This document shows, piece by piece, positions 22,797 through 34,390 of a stretch of DNA of 64,000 bases (positions within the stretch are counted from its first letter, which is position 1; every line of letters starts with the position of its first letter). The stretch covers positions 62,001 through 126,000 of the forward strand of contig JASANH010000104.1 in assembly GCA_030248295.1 (NCBI GenBank). Direction: 5' to 3'. Made by a program: the position numbers and the translations under genes. The notes below the pieces were generated by a model. It worked only from the letters and a program-made list of their open reading frames with translations. It ran no database searches and was not told where the DNA came from. Source of the DNA: Mesodorylaimus sp. YZB2_4. Lineage: Eukaryota; Nematoda; Enoplea; Dorylaimida; Dorylaimidae.

Positions 22797-25700
22797 CTAT
22801 TTCCACGGTGGATTAAAAAATTTTCTTTGGTTACGCGGCCTGCCGAAAGTTCTGGGCGTCGACGCAATTTCAGAATTTATTGGACCGAAAACGTTTGTGC
22901 CGTGGGCTAAAAGGAAAGTTTTCCACATTGAAATATATAGCCAGGAAATCCAATCAGCCACCCTCTTCTCCATCGAAAGCACAAGGGTCGGGAGCATGGT
23001 TTTTCTCTATCACAGCGAAGGTATCCTTGCCCGTACTTAGCTGCTATGTATGAATCCAATCGGCAAAGTTCTTGGAAAATAGCACGGGAACAGACTTTAG
23101 CCAGAATCTACACACATGGGAAGGGTGCGATTAGTGTACCCCTGCACTGTAGCGGCCACAGCGTGGATTGGTAATTGAACGCAGGCACTCGTCTCAAAAC
23201 ACGACCACCTTCTTCCTGCCCCTAGGTAACTATTATCACATTGCTGCACACCTTGAACCTTACTCTCGATAGCCATTGGCATCGCGTCGCTCAGCAACGG
23301 TCCGCACTCGCTGGTGGCCAGAAAACGAGACCAATATTCCGGTGAAAAATCCAGTAATGCGTTCACGGCCTGAAATAGTTCATCCCATCAGTAAAGACAG
23401 ACAGCAGCCCGACATCCCAGTGTTGTACGCTATACAACCTCTCTTGGGGAGGGGCAGTGGGGGCCGCACTATTCACATAGGCAGAATGAGCACAAGACAC
23501 GGGGATCCGGATACCCCAATCTTCTGTTCCTACTGTGCACTGCACTCACCGCTGCAGCTTTGCTCAATTCCAGAGACACGCCATTCATATCCAAGCCAGG
23601 AGACGAGCCTAGAATTGTCGGGCCGAGCAAGGTAGCCAAATTTTCTTTAGTCATCTTGTTGAGATCAGAATGTTCGGCAATCCTAAAATATACGATCCAG
23701 GTCATAGAACAGCTCTGCTGAGCAAAAAAAGGAAAATTACTTGTTAAAGTGGATCATTAAGAATGCCAGAGTGTCTCGATTCGGCTGGGGCAACTCGGTT
23801 ATGGCCTTATGGAGCAGCAACGATGCATCTTTTCCGTCTAATCTTAATTCACCCGCTTTGATGAATTCGCCCCACGACGCACCCGGGATTAATGGTTCGG
23901 CCAATTGAATCAAAAACTTCTTGACACAACCAGTCAAGACATTAATATCCACCACGTGACGCTAAATCAAAAACACACCAATCAAAACAATCAGACGTCG
24001 CGGCTAAACCAGCAATCTTACCAAATTCGGGACACCGCGGCCATACAAAAACTTCTCCAACAATTCTGATACTTGAGCTTCAGATCTAAAGGCAAGAAAA
24101 AGGGTCAAGAAAGCGTGAGTTTCGGGGCTCCTCTTCAAAGAATTTTTATCTCGAATCCTGCTGGCCTACTATGCGCACTCTTATGACTCCTTGCAGAAGA
24201 AAGTGATCCGCATCCATCTCCCAGTAATATATTCGGGCATACCCGACAAACAAACAACAGTGAAGAAAGCCCTTACCCTGGAACTCGGTACAGACCGATG
24301 CTAGTCAAATCGCGACGATCGATTTCGTTGACACAATGAACGATGACGTTAGGAATCATGGGCGGATCTCTGGGCACGTAGTCGAGCAATCTTCCTCGTT
24401 GGTTTTTGGGCGCAGGCGTACCGCGAGCGATGCACGGCAGCAAAGCGAATTCACGGCATTCAGTGTGGCACTGAATTTTGCAAACTGAAACAATTGAGAA
24501 AATTTGAAATGCAACAGCGAGAACAAGGTTCTGCTAAAATCTCTTTTGCGTGGCTCTCCCCAGTTTCACACGCCTACCCTACACCAAAAAAAGCAAGGTA
24601 CCAAACTCCGCTTTTGGAACCATGCGCGACTTCTAAATTCCTAACTCCAACCCACTTCGCTGTAACGCGCCATTGCATTGCGCTATTCTATATTCCCGCA
24701 AATTAGATGGGCTATAGGTCGTGAAAGCAATCAAACCGACTTTACCTTCACATTTCCATAACGTGCCAGCAAAATTCAACCGCTTCTCGCAATGATCGCA
24801 GTACTCGGCCTTGAGCGCCGTTCTCGATAGAAACAAATGACGACGGCCAGTGGTAGCCGCTGTTGCAGGGCTCCTGCAAAAAAGTGGCGTTAAAGTAAAC
24901 ACCAACGGAAATAAAAGATGAGGCACTTACAAAGCGGCCAAATCAGTAACACTCTTCATTGAACGAGGTGCCGATTTCGGCACCGCACATCCATCCATCA
25001 GATTCTGCGGCTCTGAGAAACTGCGATTCATTGGCGACCGATATCCTGTAGCGCGGTAATCTGGCGCCAAGTACGCCTTTGTGCCCTAAAAATAAACGTA
25101 CAACTTTAACAACTAGAATAGGGACATGTGATGTCTCAGCACTAACCTTAATTCATAGATCCTCCCTCCCTCGAATATAACTCCTGGACCTGGATCGTAT
25201 GCAGTGTTACGGTCAAAACAAGTTTCATCAACACATTATTTTACATAAAGATCGTTTCAACGCACAGGTGTGCTTGAACTCAATCACAGAATTTTTCTGA
25301 TCGCAATCCGCGCAAACAGAAAGCGTGATTTCAATCGTCAGACAGCTCTCTTTCCGGGTTCCAATGGACTTAAACATTGAAAAAGAGGCTATTTTAAGGC
25401 TCCTAATAAGCCAAAAATTCAAAAATTTTGGTAAAGATGACGCGGACGACGTACGCCTCTACCCTTATAAGTTCGAAATTCGGACTAGAAAGGACGACGC
25501 TGGTCGCGATAGCGCACGCAAATTGAGGGTTTTTTGGGCGGAGAATCCAGAATTTCAGGGTTTTTAGGATGAGGACTGAAAATCAGGGGTTTAAAGGTTT
25601 TTCAGGGCATTCAGGGTTCGTGGGAACCCTGCCTTTGAAGCATTCGAAGTTCATGCCTAAAGTATGGGCAAGGGGGATAGGAAGGGTAACCCCCCTTAGG

Positions 25701-27346
25701 CCGGCCACGACATCGCGCCCTTCCTCACGAAACCCCCCCCCCCCCCCCACACTACCTCAGGTCCAGCCCTGGCCTCCAAGCAAAGGCCAATGGTTCAGCC
25801 AGCCTACAGTACTGTATGTAAACACTCGACTCGACGCAAACCTGACCTGTCTCACACGCAATCAGATCAGGCTTAGGCGATCTGATCTGGTCTCTACCTC
25901 CTCCCTCCCCCAAAACCCCCCTCTAACCCAGCCGACCTTGCCCATACTTGTTATGCCCCCCCTTTATGTTATGTTAGGGGACAATCGGAATTTTGTCTGC
26001 ACGATGTAAGCTAAGGTATTTGAAAACCACGATACCATCCTCAAGATGGCTTTTACCACCGAACAACTAACTTTGACCCGAAAAAAATGCCCTGCAAGCT
26101 ATACATAGGGGCGGTAAAGAAAGCTCGAACTTACCGGCAATTGCATGTCGTCCTTCGAACGTTTACGTGGTGTCTGTTCCTCATCCGGCTCCTCGACACC
26201 AGGTGCCGATGGAATCAAACGCGTCAGACTGATACTACGTTTCGATCGACCGGCATGATCACGCCTGCAAAAATCAGTCCGCAAACGTCAGGCGACCCCT
26301 CATCTGCGCGTTATATATCGTAGCCTTACCGCACGTGCATGTGTTCCACGGGCTCGTCATTGTCCAAACTATCTTCAGTTCGATCGTAGTCGATCTCTTT
26401 ACCCACAGCCGAACACGACTGATTGCGAGGCAACGTGGCCCTAAAAAGAGGCTCATGTCGGCGCTTTCACACCTGTAGCAAATCAATGCACTCACGTCGA
26501 TTGCCGGTTATTCAAAAACTGTAATTTTTTTCTACTGTATTCTGGAAGAATATTTGCATCGCCCTGAAGAAGATCGCGTACCATCTCTACTTGCGAGGCC
26601 TAAAAATAAAACAGATTAATTAGGAGGGGAACTGCCCGGAGATTCGGATCTTGCCAAGATCGCCCGTTCGCGTTCTAATTCTTCCCGCGCAGCTATCAAA
26701 CCAGCGATTTGGGACCTGAAAGTGAAGTAACAGGTTGCAGACGTTGTACTGTAAAATCAAGTTATGTGTCAGGAGGAATACGTGAGCGTTTTATCACCAA
26801 CGATTATGACAAGCATTGCTTATCACGTGCGTTTGTAATTGCTTTCCATCGTAGCCGCTTGCTTTCTAAGCAGTGCCGTAGGAAAGTAGTTACAAAACCT
26901 CAGCGAGAGGACACTCACGAACAGAGATATCACGACGGAAAGGACACTTCCGGTTAAAGACAAAGACTAGCGATGGAAGGAGCAGAAAACAAGTTCTTAC
27001 CGGCTTTCGACCAATTGTCCTTTCAATTCTTTATTTTCGACGCGGATATTAGAAATGTCGTTTTCATACGTCAACAGAATGCGGCGGGCCCCCACGAGAT
27101 CGGAATCTGCTGTTTGCCATTTTCGGCGCAAGTGATCGCAAACTTGCAAAAGCTGGAAAAGGTCTGAAAAAGAACAACTCGAGTACGTAGGCACAGCTTT
27201 TCACGCCCTCCGCTCCATCAACATCGTTTTCTTTTCCTCCCCACGAGGGCCTACGTAAAAACCGCGTTCTCACCGTCTTCATTATTCTTCGCCAATTCAT
27301 TGTTATAATGCATCAGTTCTTGAAACAACGTCAGAAGATGCGTCAT
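22797..27346 (-). CDS. RACGAP1: Rac GTPase-activating protein 1 (centralspindlin subunit CYK-4/MgcRacGAP)
   Basis: Fourteen exons in phase, giving 588 residues: 27346-27274, 27163-27001, 26715-26655, 26599-26496, 26440-26330, 26264-26135, 25085-24931, 24873-24746, 24484-24277, 24085-24022, 23961-23741, 23682-23550, 23369-23264 and 22906-22797. The N-terminal coiled coil (VCDHLRRKWQTADSDL, RREELERERAILASQVEM-like) binds the kinesin-6 partner. A basic, Ser-rich linker with RKRSKDD follows. A C1 zinc finger has CDHCEKRLNF, CKIQCHTEC and LLPC. The RhoGAP domain has PPMIPNVIVHCVNEI, the arginine finger in GLYRVPG, and PNRDTLAFLMIHFNK. The protein ends NQRKFFNPPWK. It organises the central spindle and cytokinetic furrow. 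Intron 3 uses a GC donor. Intron 6 hosts two transposon copies. Confidence 0.96.
25353..25631 (-). mobile_element. Short inverted-repeat element, CAGGGTT family, copy 1 (RACGAP1 intron 6)
   Basis: Its two ends are CCGGGTTCCAATGGACTT and, inverted, CAGGGTTCCCACGAACCCTG. It is the reverse complement of the copy at 42077-42386, sharing blocks such as AAAATTTTTGAATTTT, GACGTCG-like GACGACGT and CCTGAAATTCTGGATTCTC across nearly its whole length. No coding capacity. The CAGGG termini resemble hAT-type ends. The assignment is tentative because no clean 8-bp duplication is visible. Confidence 0.75.
25660..25949 (-). mobile_element. Short inverted-repeat element, AAGTATGGGCAAGG family, copy 1 (RACGAP1 intron 6)
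   Basis: The ends are perfect 14-base inverted repeats, AAGTATGGGCAAGG and CCTTGCCCATACTT. The interior matches the copy at 28922-29300 in reverse orientation: TACAGTACTGTA, GACCTGACCTGTCTCAC, CAGATCAGGC and GATCTGATCTG are shared. It has long C runs and no open frame. It sits 28 bases from the CAGGGTT element in the same intron. Confidence 0.8.
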
Positions 27347-28479
27347 CTTTGCAAAAACTTCTTATCGCTACCGAATAAATAATCGCTCGTTCGTTCGTTA
27401 GTCAATAGAGCTGTAATCAAACCACGTCATCACATCAAAACACTACCGCCAAGAACAAAAAGTGCAAACTGGCGGGCGAGTGGAACCCACGCTTGCCTGC
27501 GTGGCAACTCTGAAAGATAAATACTTGCCACCCAAGCACCTCGGATGCGGAAGTTCTACCCTAATGAGCGCGCTTTTCAAAAATTAACCGACTTGTTCCG
27601 CTGTAGAAACTTTTATAAACGTTCTGTCTCCTCTGAATACCTATGGGATGCGTATTAGTTTATGTGCGTATAATGAGGAGACATTTTGCTTTCTATACGA
27701 GATGTAAGGGAGATGAGAATTTATTTTCCCGGGCCGCAAGTGATGCTCATATTTGGTGACTGCTTATTGCAAATTTTGTACTAGCGTTTAGACTTGGTAA
27801 TGTCTGCTGCTTCGCGTTTCCCATGGAGTCTTTTCAAAATTTTGTTTTTAGACGTGAAAAAGTTCTTTAATTTAGTAAGTTTGGTTTGAAATTCTGCCAA
27901 ATCGTTTTATTTTGTGTGAATGGCACTTATCTAGAGGTATATTTTGCTCCGAATTTCGACGCACAGCTGGGCCAGCGTTGCTTCCATTTTGCGCCGCGCA
28001 GCTGGCCCATCTAAGCCCACATTTTAGGACGCAGAACTGGGCTGTTTGTCGTGTGGTAAAACCGTTGCTATAGTATGTGAGCACATATAGCCATGGGTGA
28101 AAGTGCCAGATGAAGAGAGTTTTATTTTTCCACGACGTCGAAGTTTTCGAATTGACATACGATAACTTTTACTACCAGAAGGTTCCGCAAGAAATAGAGA
28201 AAATGCGTTCAGTCCCATCCGCGTATTAGTTCAAAGTCTGTTATACGACGGACGAAAATCCATTTGATTTCTCAGAAGTTCCCCTTAAAAAGGAATACGG
28301 CCAGTACTAGCTATGCCTATGGGTACTACAGTACTATGTACATACCGTTGGCTTCCTGACCATTGGTACAATCTTCGAAAGGTTCTCGGCACCCACCCAG
28401 TGCTCTAGCTCCTACCTAGAAGATGCTAACATATGCGGTACGTAAGGATTCCGTGAATGTGCGTTTATAGTTTCATAGC
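27347..28479. promoter_or_regulatory. Divergent upstream region of RACGAP1 and NCAPG2
   Basis: The 1.1-kb spacer separates two divergent start codons. It must hold both promoters and may hold missing 5' exons of NCAPG2. I see no recognisable exon or repeat in it. The sequence just before the NCAPG2 ATG ends in a splice-acceptor-like TTTCATAG. Confidence 0.45.
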
Positions 28480-31400
28480 ATGGACGCCAAAGCACGTAAC
28501 TCGCTTGTCGCCGATTACCTGGCCGACCCATCACTTGGAATGCCTATCGAGAAACTAACCGAAGTTTTGGACGCAGGAATAGTCAGCAATCAAGCTGTAC
28601 GTGACATGCATGCTTGCCGATTGACGTGTGGTCCTTTCATGTCTGTTTTGCAGGGACGATCGTTGCTTGGCTCACTATTGGCGCTGTCGGTCTTCGAGCA
28701 TATAGATGAACTTCATGCTTACTTAAAGGACTACATGCTGAAAGGAAGCAAGTGAGATTTTGGCATCCTTTTTATTGTCCGGTTAGCATTCCCTTTAGTG
28801 TTTTTTATAGATCTAAAGCTCCGGTTATTGGTCGGATTTATTTAAAAGCTTGGAAGACAGCGGAGTCTGATCGGAAAAAGGTAACCTTTTTCGTGATTTG
28901 ACACCAACGAACTGAGCACTAAGCAAGTATGGGCAAGGTCGGCTGGGTTAGAGGGGGGGGTTTTGGAGGGAAGGGGGGAGGAGGTAGAGATCAGATCAGA
29001 TTGCCTTAGCCTGATCTGATCGCGTGTGAGACAGGTCAGGCCAGGTCAGGTTTGGGTCGAGTCGAGTGAGTTAGTTGTATGACTGTCTACATACAGTACT
29101 GTAGGCTTGCTGGACCATTGGCCTGTGCTTGGAGGCCAGGGCTTGGTCTTGCCCGCATACAATATTATCACTTTTGCTTCCTTCGTTTTCTTTGTTCATG
29201 CTGGACCTGAAGTAGGGGGGGGGGGTTTCGAGAGGAAGGGCTCGATGTCCTGGCCGGCCCAACAGGGGGGGGTACCCCGCCCCCCTTGCCCATACTTGCT
29301 AAGTGGGTTTGAAATCCCTGTCCTGGCCCAAAACCAAAATTGACAGCGTCGCTTGAGTGGTAGAAGGGCAGGCATTTCTTCTTATATCTGCTCCCTTTAA
29401 TTTGTCTTAGTTGCTTGAAATCATGTTTCAGGTGCTGGAAACCGAATGCATACAAGATCTGATTCGTTGTTCCCTTCGCACGAAGCGTTTCGTCGCTGCC
29501 TATTGCCACGAGGTGCAGTAAGCTAGTGCTTGCTTATTTTACTTTATCTAATAGGACTCGTATTCTAGGCATTGGAACCGTTCTTCCTTCAAAAGCAGCT
29601 GCAAAATATCGATTGCATGTTGTACGATTTGGCAGAACCACTTTTGTGGCGGTCATTGGAAGTAGGCCCTTGGTTTGCTTTCTTTCAATATACTGGCTGA
29701 TCGATCGGGGCTTCTGGATTTTAGTCAGAAAACGATGAAATACGATTGAACGCTCTCTCATTGCTCGTCTCGATGTTCCCATTGCGCGACAAGGAACAAC
29801 AGCCGCTTGAAGGACTAAAACTTCTCGAACGCCAAATCAAGTTTCTAAGCGTATGGATTCTTGGATGCCAGTTCAGCTTGCCACTATACCCATGTGCATT
29901 TTTAGGACTTCCTTTTCGACGATGCGGAGGAAATTCGAGTTCATGCTATTAAGGGCGCGTGCCAGATTATATCCCTGTATTGGGACATTATACCGCAATC
30001 GGACGTGCGCAAGTTCCTAGTCTCCTTGGTCGACAAGTTAGCTTGGGACGTGTCCAGTGTGCAAGTCAGGGCTGCCGTTTTTAGGGTAACTGCATGATGC
30101 ATGGTTTTTTTCTTTCCCATTGGAGCCTCAAACTAGTGACCACTCTTCCTTTCTGCTACTACTCACATACAGTGTACAACAGGCACACATGGCTGGCAAG
30201 CGACACGTAAGCTGCAAAATGATCTGGGCCATACGATGGATGGACACACCAAAGGGAACACACTACAAGGGCAAAAATGTTCTTCCAGCCTGACTTGTCT
30301 TCCCACTGAGTTGTTTATCGTCTGGGTCAGAACTGGCGTCGAGTCGGAATAAATAGTAATTTGTGTTTCCAGGGTCTGAGTGCAATACTCGAGAACCCCA
30401 TATCTCACGTGGCCCTGGAGGCTTTGCTACCGAAACTGGAGATGAGCATTCACGATCGCAACGAAAGTGTTCGCTCAGCTGTGGTTGACTTGCTGCTGGA
30501 TACTCGATCTTTGAAGATCATAAAAGTAAGTATTGTGTAAAAGTGGATCGACTAGTCTTAATCGCTGATTGCCCCGTAGTTTTGGAAAGTGGTTCCGGTG
30601 GATCATATCCTACGTCGCCTGGCCGCCGAGAGCTCGCCGTCCATCTGCGAACGCATTGTTCGGCTGCTGTTTCCGAGCTATTTCCCCAAGGATTTGGATG
30701 ACAGCTCTCGTGTCAGCCGTGCATTGTCCTTGTTAGAAGCTAATGTTGTGGCTGCCAGGAAGTTTTATCAATATGCTGCGAAGTTGGCGCCTGTGGAGAT
30801 GGTTGGTAAGAACGAGTTATCACTGGCATAGTTCGGGTCAATGTTGTTCCTGATACTAGCCGAGCAAATTATTCTGTTCATTCGGTGCGTCTATGGCTGC
30901 ACAAAAACTGCGAGTGCTGATTCGACGGCTGATACAAGTGGGAATATAAGCAGCAACAGCGACGATGATTCTCAGGCCAACGAGCGGACGGCGGACACGA
31001 CCACACTCACCTGCGCTGGTTCTTTCAAGGCGAGCGACACGCCAATCTTGATCGGCTTTATCGACTGCGCAGCCATTCTGTGGAGCTCGATTGGGTCGGA
31101 ACTGAGAAAACCAGAAAACGAGGCTTCCAAAAAATTGCTGCATAAACAAGGCGGTGGCATGATTCTGCGATGCGCCAGCTTCTTCGATGATCCTCAGATC
31201 GTCGATTCCATTTTGGTATTGATCGGCCTGATGACCAAGGCGTCGGCGAGATATGTGAGCAGTTCGCTGGAAAAACAAATCAATGCGATCAAAGATGGCG
31301 GTAAGTTGGTCATAAAGTATGAGTAACGTTAGCGTAGCTGGACGTAGCTGACCTTTTTAGGCTTCGATCAAAAGGCTCACGGAAGTCTTATGGAAGCTGT

Positions 31401-32923
31401 ATGCTACTTGCAAGTCAACGAGGTCGTCAGTATGGTCACCAAGTGGTGGCGAAGTTTCGCATCGCCGGTTCTGACTCCGGCTAGCAATACGGTAAGGGAT
31501 AGTGAACGTTTTAGTGGGAAGAAATCTGGCAGATTTTTTTGTCCCTTTATTAGTCAGTAATGGGTTCCAGTTGGTATGGCTCTGAACATTTTGTAGTCTC
31601 AGGTTCCGCTTGCCGTCAAGTGTGCATGTCCTACAGTACATACAGTGTACGGCAGTTGACCGCGGGGAAAGTGACACCTAGCCTCTCAAGATCAGCCATC
31701 AGTGGCTAACATGTCTTTTTACTTCAGCCACCGCCAACGAAATCTAAGCGTGTTAGGATTTCGGTCCCCGCCGTAGAGGATGCATCGAATCCTCGCCTAG
31801 GTCTGCAAGTGGTGGCGTATCTACTGAATCGTTACGGCACGCGCAAGTACATCCTTAATGCGCATACCGAGCTACTAAGGGAGTTGAAGACAGAACTCGA
31901 AGAACTGTGGGTAAGTGGTGATTGTCAGTTGGGGATTGGTTTTCGCTATCACCGATTTGTTTAGGAGCACTGCATGGCTGTACCTCAAGTTTCAGTTTTC
32001 GATGCTTACTGGACCTCGGAGATCATCAAATTACATGCAACTATGGTGTGCCTCCTTTGCGCAAAGGTAAGCGACCATAAGTGCGTTGCTGTAGATCGTC
32101 TTGCTATGTAGATAGTTACTCTGGACTTGTTGGTCTGGTTGAATCGAGAAGTGAGTAAGTGAGTGAGTGATTGAGTGAGTGAGTGCCCCAGAGTAACAAG
32201 CCTGGCCAGCAACCAAAGTACTCCGAATCTGTTATTGATCCCTCTGGTAGATTTTTAACGCGATGTAGCTTGCTCGATCGAGCAAGCTACATCGCGTTGT
32301 TTTTGTGTGAACCCATTCTGGTCGACTACAAATGCCAGTGCATTTCAGGAGGGAGGAGCCGTCGAAGCGTCAAGGTTTTTATATTCATTCATGGATTTGA
32401 TACGGAACAACGTCTGGCCCATATTCAAAAAGGCGGAAGGCACAGTCGGAAACGATAACAATGAGGAGCAGCACGAACGTGCCAAGGTTATAATGGAGGT
32501 AAGCAGATGCTTTGGTCAGGGGCAGCTGAGGTGACGTGGTCTCGGTTCAGGCGTCATTCTCAGTATGGGGTGATTTCATAATGTGCGGAATGTGCGACGA
32601 TGAAACCATTGTCTTGGCCACAGACTTGACGAAGCTGGTGATGGAGAATGGTAAGTCTCTGCATGTCCCACATTCTGTTCTATCACTGCTGTTCTATAGA
32701 GTCCGACACTACGTTCTACGTGGAGACTGTTCAACTGATCTATCACATACTCGACTTCGTCGGCAATCAAGGGCTGTCTCCGGAAATCGTCCGACTGTTA
32801 CGACCTTGGTTCGAGAAGGTTTCGGAATTTTCAGCAGGAAATAAGGAATCGCTGGATGGGATGACGGATGTTGTTCGTTTGGTGGATCGGGTTTCGAGTG
32901 CTCTGATTACTTACTTGGACTGA
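28480..32923 (+). CDS. NCAPG2: Condensin-2 complex subunit G2
   Basis: Sixteen exons, 824 residues: 28480-28596, 28654-28751, 28811-28880, 29432-29512, 29569-29661, 29725-29850, 29906-30085, 30373-30525, 30580-30805, 30860-31300, 31361-31491, 31728-31910, 31965-32066, 32349-32498, 32551-32650 and 32700-32923. HEAT-repeat helices run throughout. Family landmarks are IYLKAWKTAES, ETECIQDLIRC, CMLYDLAEPLLWRSL, ALSLLVSMFPLRD, KLEMSIHDRNESVRSAVVDL, FWKVVPVDHILRRL and ARKFYQYAAKLAP. Condensin II compacts mitotic chromosomes. The protein lacks about 200-300 N-terminal residues of the vertebrate form. Either this lineage is shorter or upstream exons are missing. The exon 4 donor (GAG|GTGCAG) was chosen because it is the only one that keeps frame. 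Exon 10 carries a Ser/Asp/Asn-rich insert near residues 370-400. Confidence 0.9.
28922..29300 (+). mobile_element. Short inverted-repeat element, AAGTATGGGCAAGG family, copy 2 (NCAPG2 intron 3)
   Basis: A perfect 17-base terminal inverted repeat, AGCAAGTATGGGCAAGG and CCTTGCCCATACTTGCT, bounds about 379 bases. The interior shares its order of motifs with the shorter copy at 25660-25949 in the opposite orientation. It adds about 90 bases near the right end. No frame for a transposase. Target duplication is unclear. Confidence 0.82.
32150..32185 (+). repeat. GAGT microsatellite in NCAPG2 intron 13
   Basis: A run of AGTG/GAGT units with single variants (TAAG, GATT). It lies about 70 bases upstream of a perfect palindrome in the same intron. 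Confidence 0.75.
32257..32298. repeat. Perfect 42-bp palindrome in NCAPG2 intron 13
   Basis: The 21-base arm AACGCGATGTAGCTTGCTCG(A) is followed directly by its exact reverse complement, with no loop. The centre is CGATCG. It can form a cruciform in DNA or a hairpin in the intron RNA. No direct repeat flanks it. Confidence 0.9.
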
Positions 32924-33090
32924 TGGTGACTTGGTGACTTGGATTCACGATCATTTTATCCCCGAATGGCTCTGAGGTATTGCAGCCTTTCTGTTTTTTA
33001 TAAGACGTTTACAAACATTTCCCTTTCCTCAATATACTGCAATATGATATAAAAATCTGAACCCCACAACGTACTGTATAGAAAGTATGA

Positions 33091-33096
33091 AATAAA
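33091..33096 (+). promoter_or_regulatory. Polyadenylation signal of NCAPG2
   Basis: AATAAA lies 168 bases after the NCAPG2 stop and 31 bases before the stop of the convergent gene. The two transcripts probably overlap at their 3' ends. Confidence 0.55.
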
Positions 33097-33126
33097 CCTC
33101 TATCACTATCGGAACGGCTCAGCCTA

Positions 33127-34390
33127 CTATCGCGCTAGGAGCTTCTTCATGTAGAAGCGCATGCTTTGGATGGAATTGAAACATTTGACGCGGTCGTCGA
33201 CCACTCCTGGGCTCAGTGCGAATGTGGTCTGCTCGGCGATAATCAAGCTGTCGAGCAGGAGACAGTGCGTCCCTTTTTGCACCTGGAACACGGACTGCTC
33301 GCCCACGTGGATGGACGGGTGGGGAATACCAGCCGCCAAACTAGTGTTCGCTTCCATCGTGAAGCGGGCCATTCTGAAATGGGCGAGTGGAATGGTATGG
33401 AGGGGGTAGAGAGTAGGGCGGGGCTGGTGGCTAGAAGGATACGGGTTGGTCTCCTGCGCGCACCCGAGGGCCATTTTCACCATCGAGACGCGCCCTAGAC
33501 CTGTCTTTCATCATAGTGCTGTGGTAGTCCTAACTTCGGACGTGTCCTAGGGGACTGTGAACCCACCCAGACCACACGGTACGGTGTGCGAGTCCGAGGA
33601 CTCACGACCCTTCGTCTGCCCTCACCTTTCGACAGTGATGTTGGCCGCATTGAGCAGTATGAGTGTGCCACTGATCTCCATGGCCGAGGACTGTCTAAGG
33701 GTGAGCCTGGTTTCGTCGCCCAACACGCAGGCCGGATGTTCGCACGCACTGACCCTGACCCGGCTGGACTCCTCGCAGTGCACTCGACTGTTGCCTCCGA
33801 TGAAGAAGTTGTCGAGGATGTAGACGGAGGCCCAGTAGTCCAGTTTGATCTGCGAATCGTCGCCCAGGCTGACCGTGCGGTTGCTGTAGGTGGCGAAGTG
33901 CACGTATCGGCCTCCCGATATGGTACTGCGTTTGCCCAGGTTCATTCTGCCGTAGATGTGCATGCTGCCCCAGTTCTCCGTGGTCAGCGACGACTCCTCG
34001 TCCATGGACAAGACCGAGTTCTCGTTCAGCCACACCGTGGACAGCGTGCCCACAGACACCTTGGCCGTCGACGATATGGCCAGGTAGGCGTTGGGCTGCT
34101 TGGCGAAGTATCCATCTCCCGGTATGCCCTGAGTCCACTGGCTCTCGCCACTCACGTCCGCCACTTGAGCACCGATGAAGTCGACGTTACATCGAACTAA
34201 CTGAAACGGAGAGTCTGCTGTGCAACCTGCAGGGCACTGGAGGACAAGGTCGAAACTAGCTTTTCCTGTTCCTGGCTGGAAAGTTGGGGTTGTGAACCCC
34301 CTTGGCCCATCAGCATTGACTTACCGGTACATAAATAATAAAAAATAGAAACAAAAGACATCTAATACGGAAAAAAGGGAACAGCGACAT
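33127..34390 (-). CDS. Secreted beta-solenoid-like protein, 295 residues
   Basis: Three exons in phase: 34390-34325, 34200-33626 and 33373-33127. Exon 1 encodes a textbook signal peptide, MSLFPFFRIRCLLFLFFIIY, so the protein should enter the secretory pathway. The rest is built from short degenerate repeats of about 18-24 residues, each with alternating hydrophobics and Ser/Thr/Asn/Asp turns. Examples are LSTVWLNENSVLSMDEES, SMHIYGRMNLGKRSTISG, RYVHFATYSNRTVSLGDDS and SAMEISGTLILLNAANITV. This pattern fits a right-handed beta-helix. Several NxT/NxS sites suggest glycosylation. There are few cysteines and a basic C terminus (FYMKKLLAR). I do not recognise an animal family. Similar repeats occur in bacterial adhesins, lyases and some cell-surface proteins. 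No catalytic motif is visible, so function is unknown. Confidence 0.75.

Noticed and set aside
25325..26009. Open frames of 80 and 146 codons
   Set aside because: They run through two transposon copies inside RACGAP1 intron 6. The amino-acid sequence reflects simple repeats.
33586..34200. 204-codon open frame on the plus strand
   Set aside because: It is the antisense shadow of the secreted beta-solenoid gene, whose three exons, signal peptide and splice phases agree on the minus strand.
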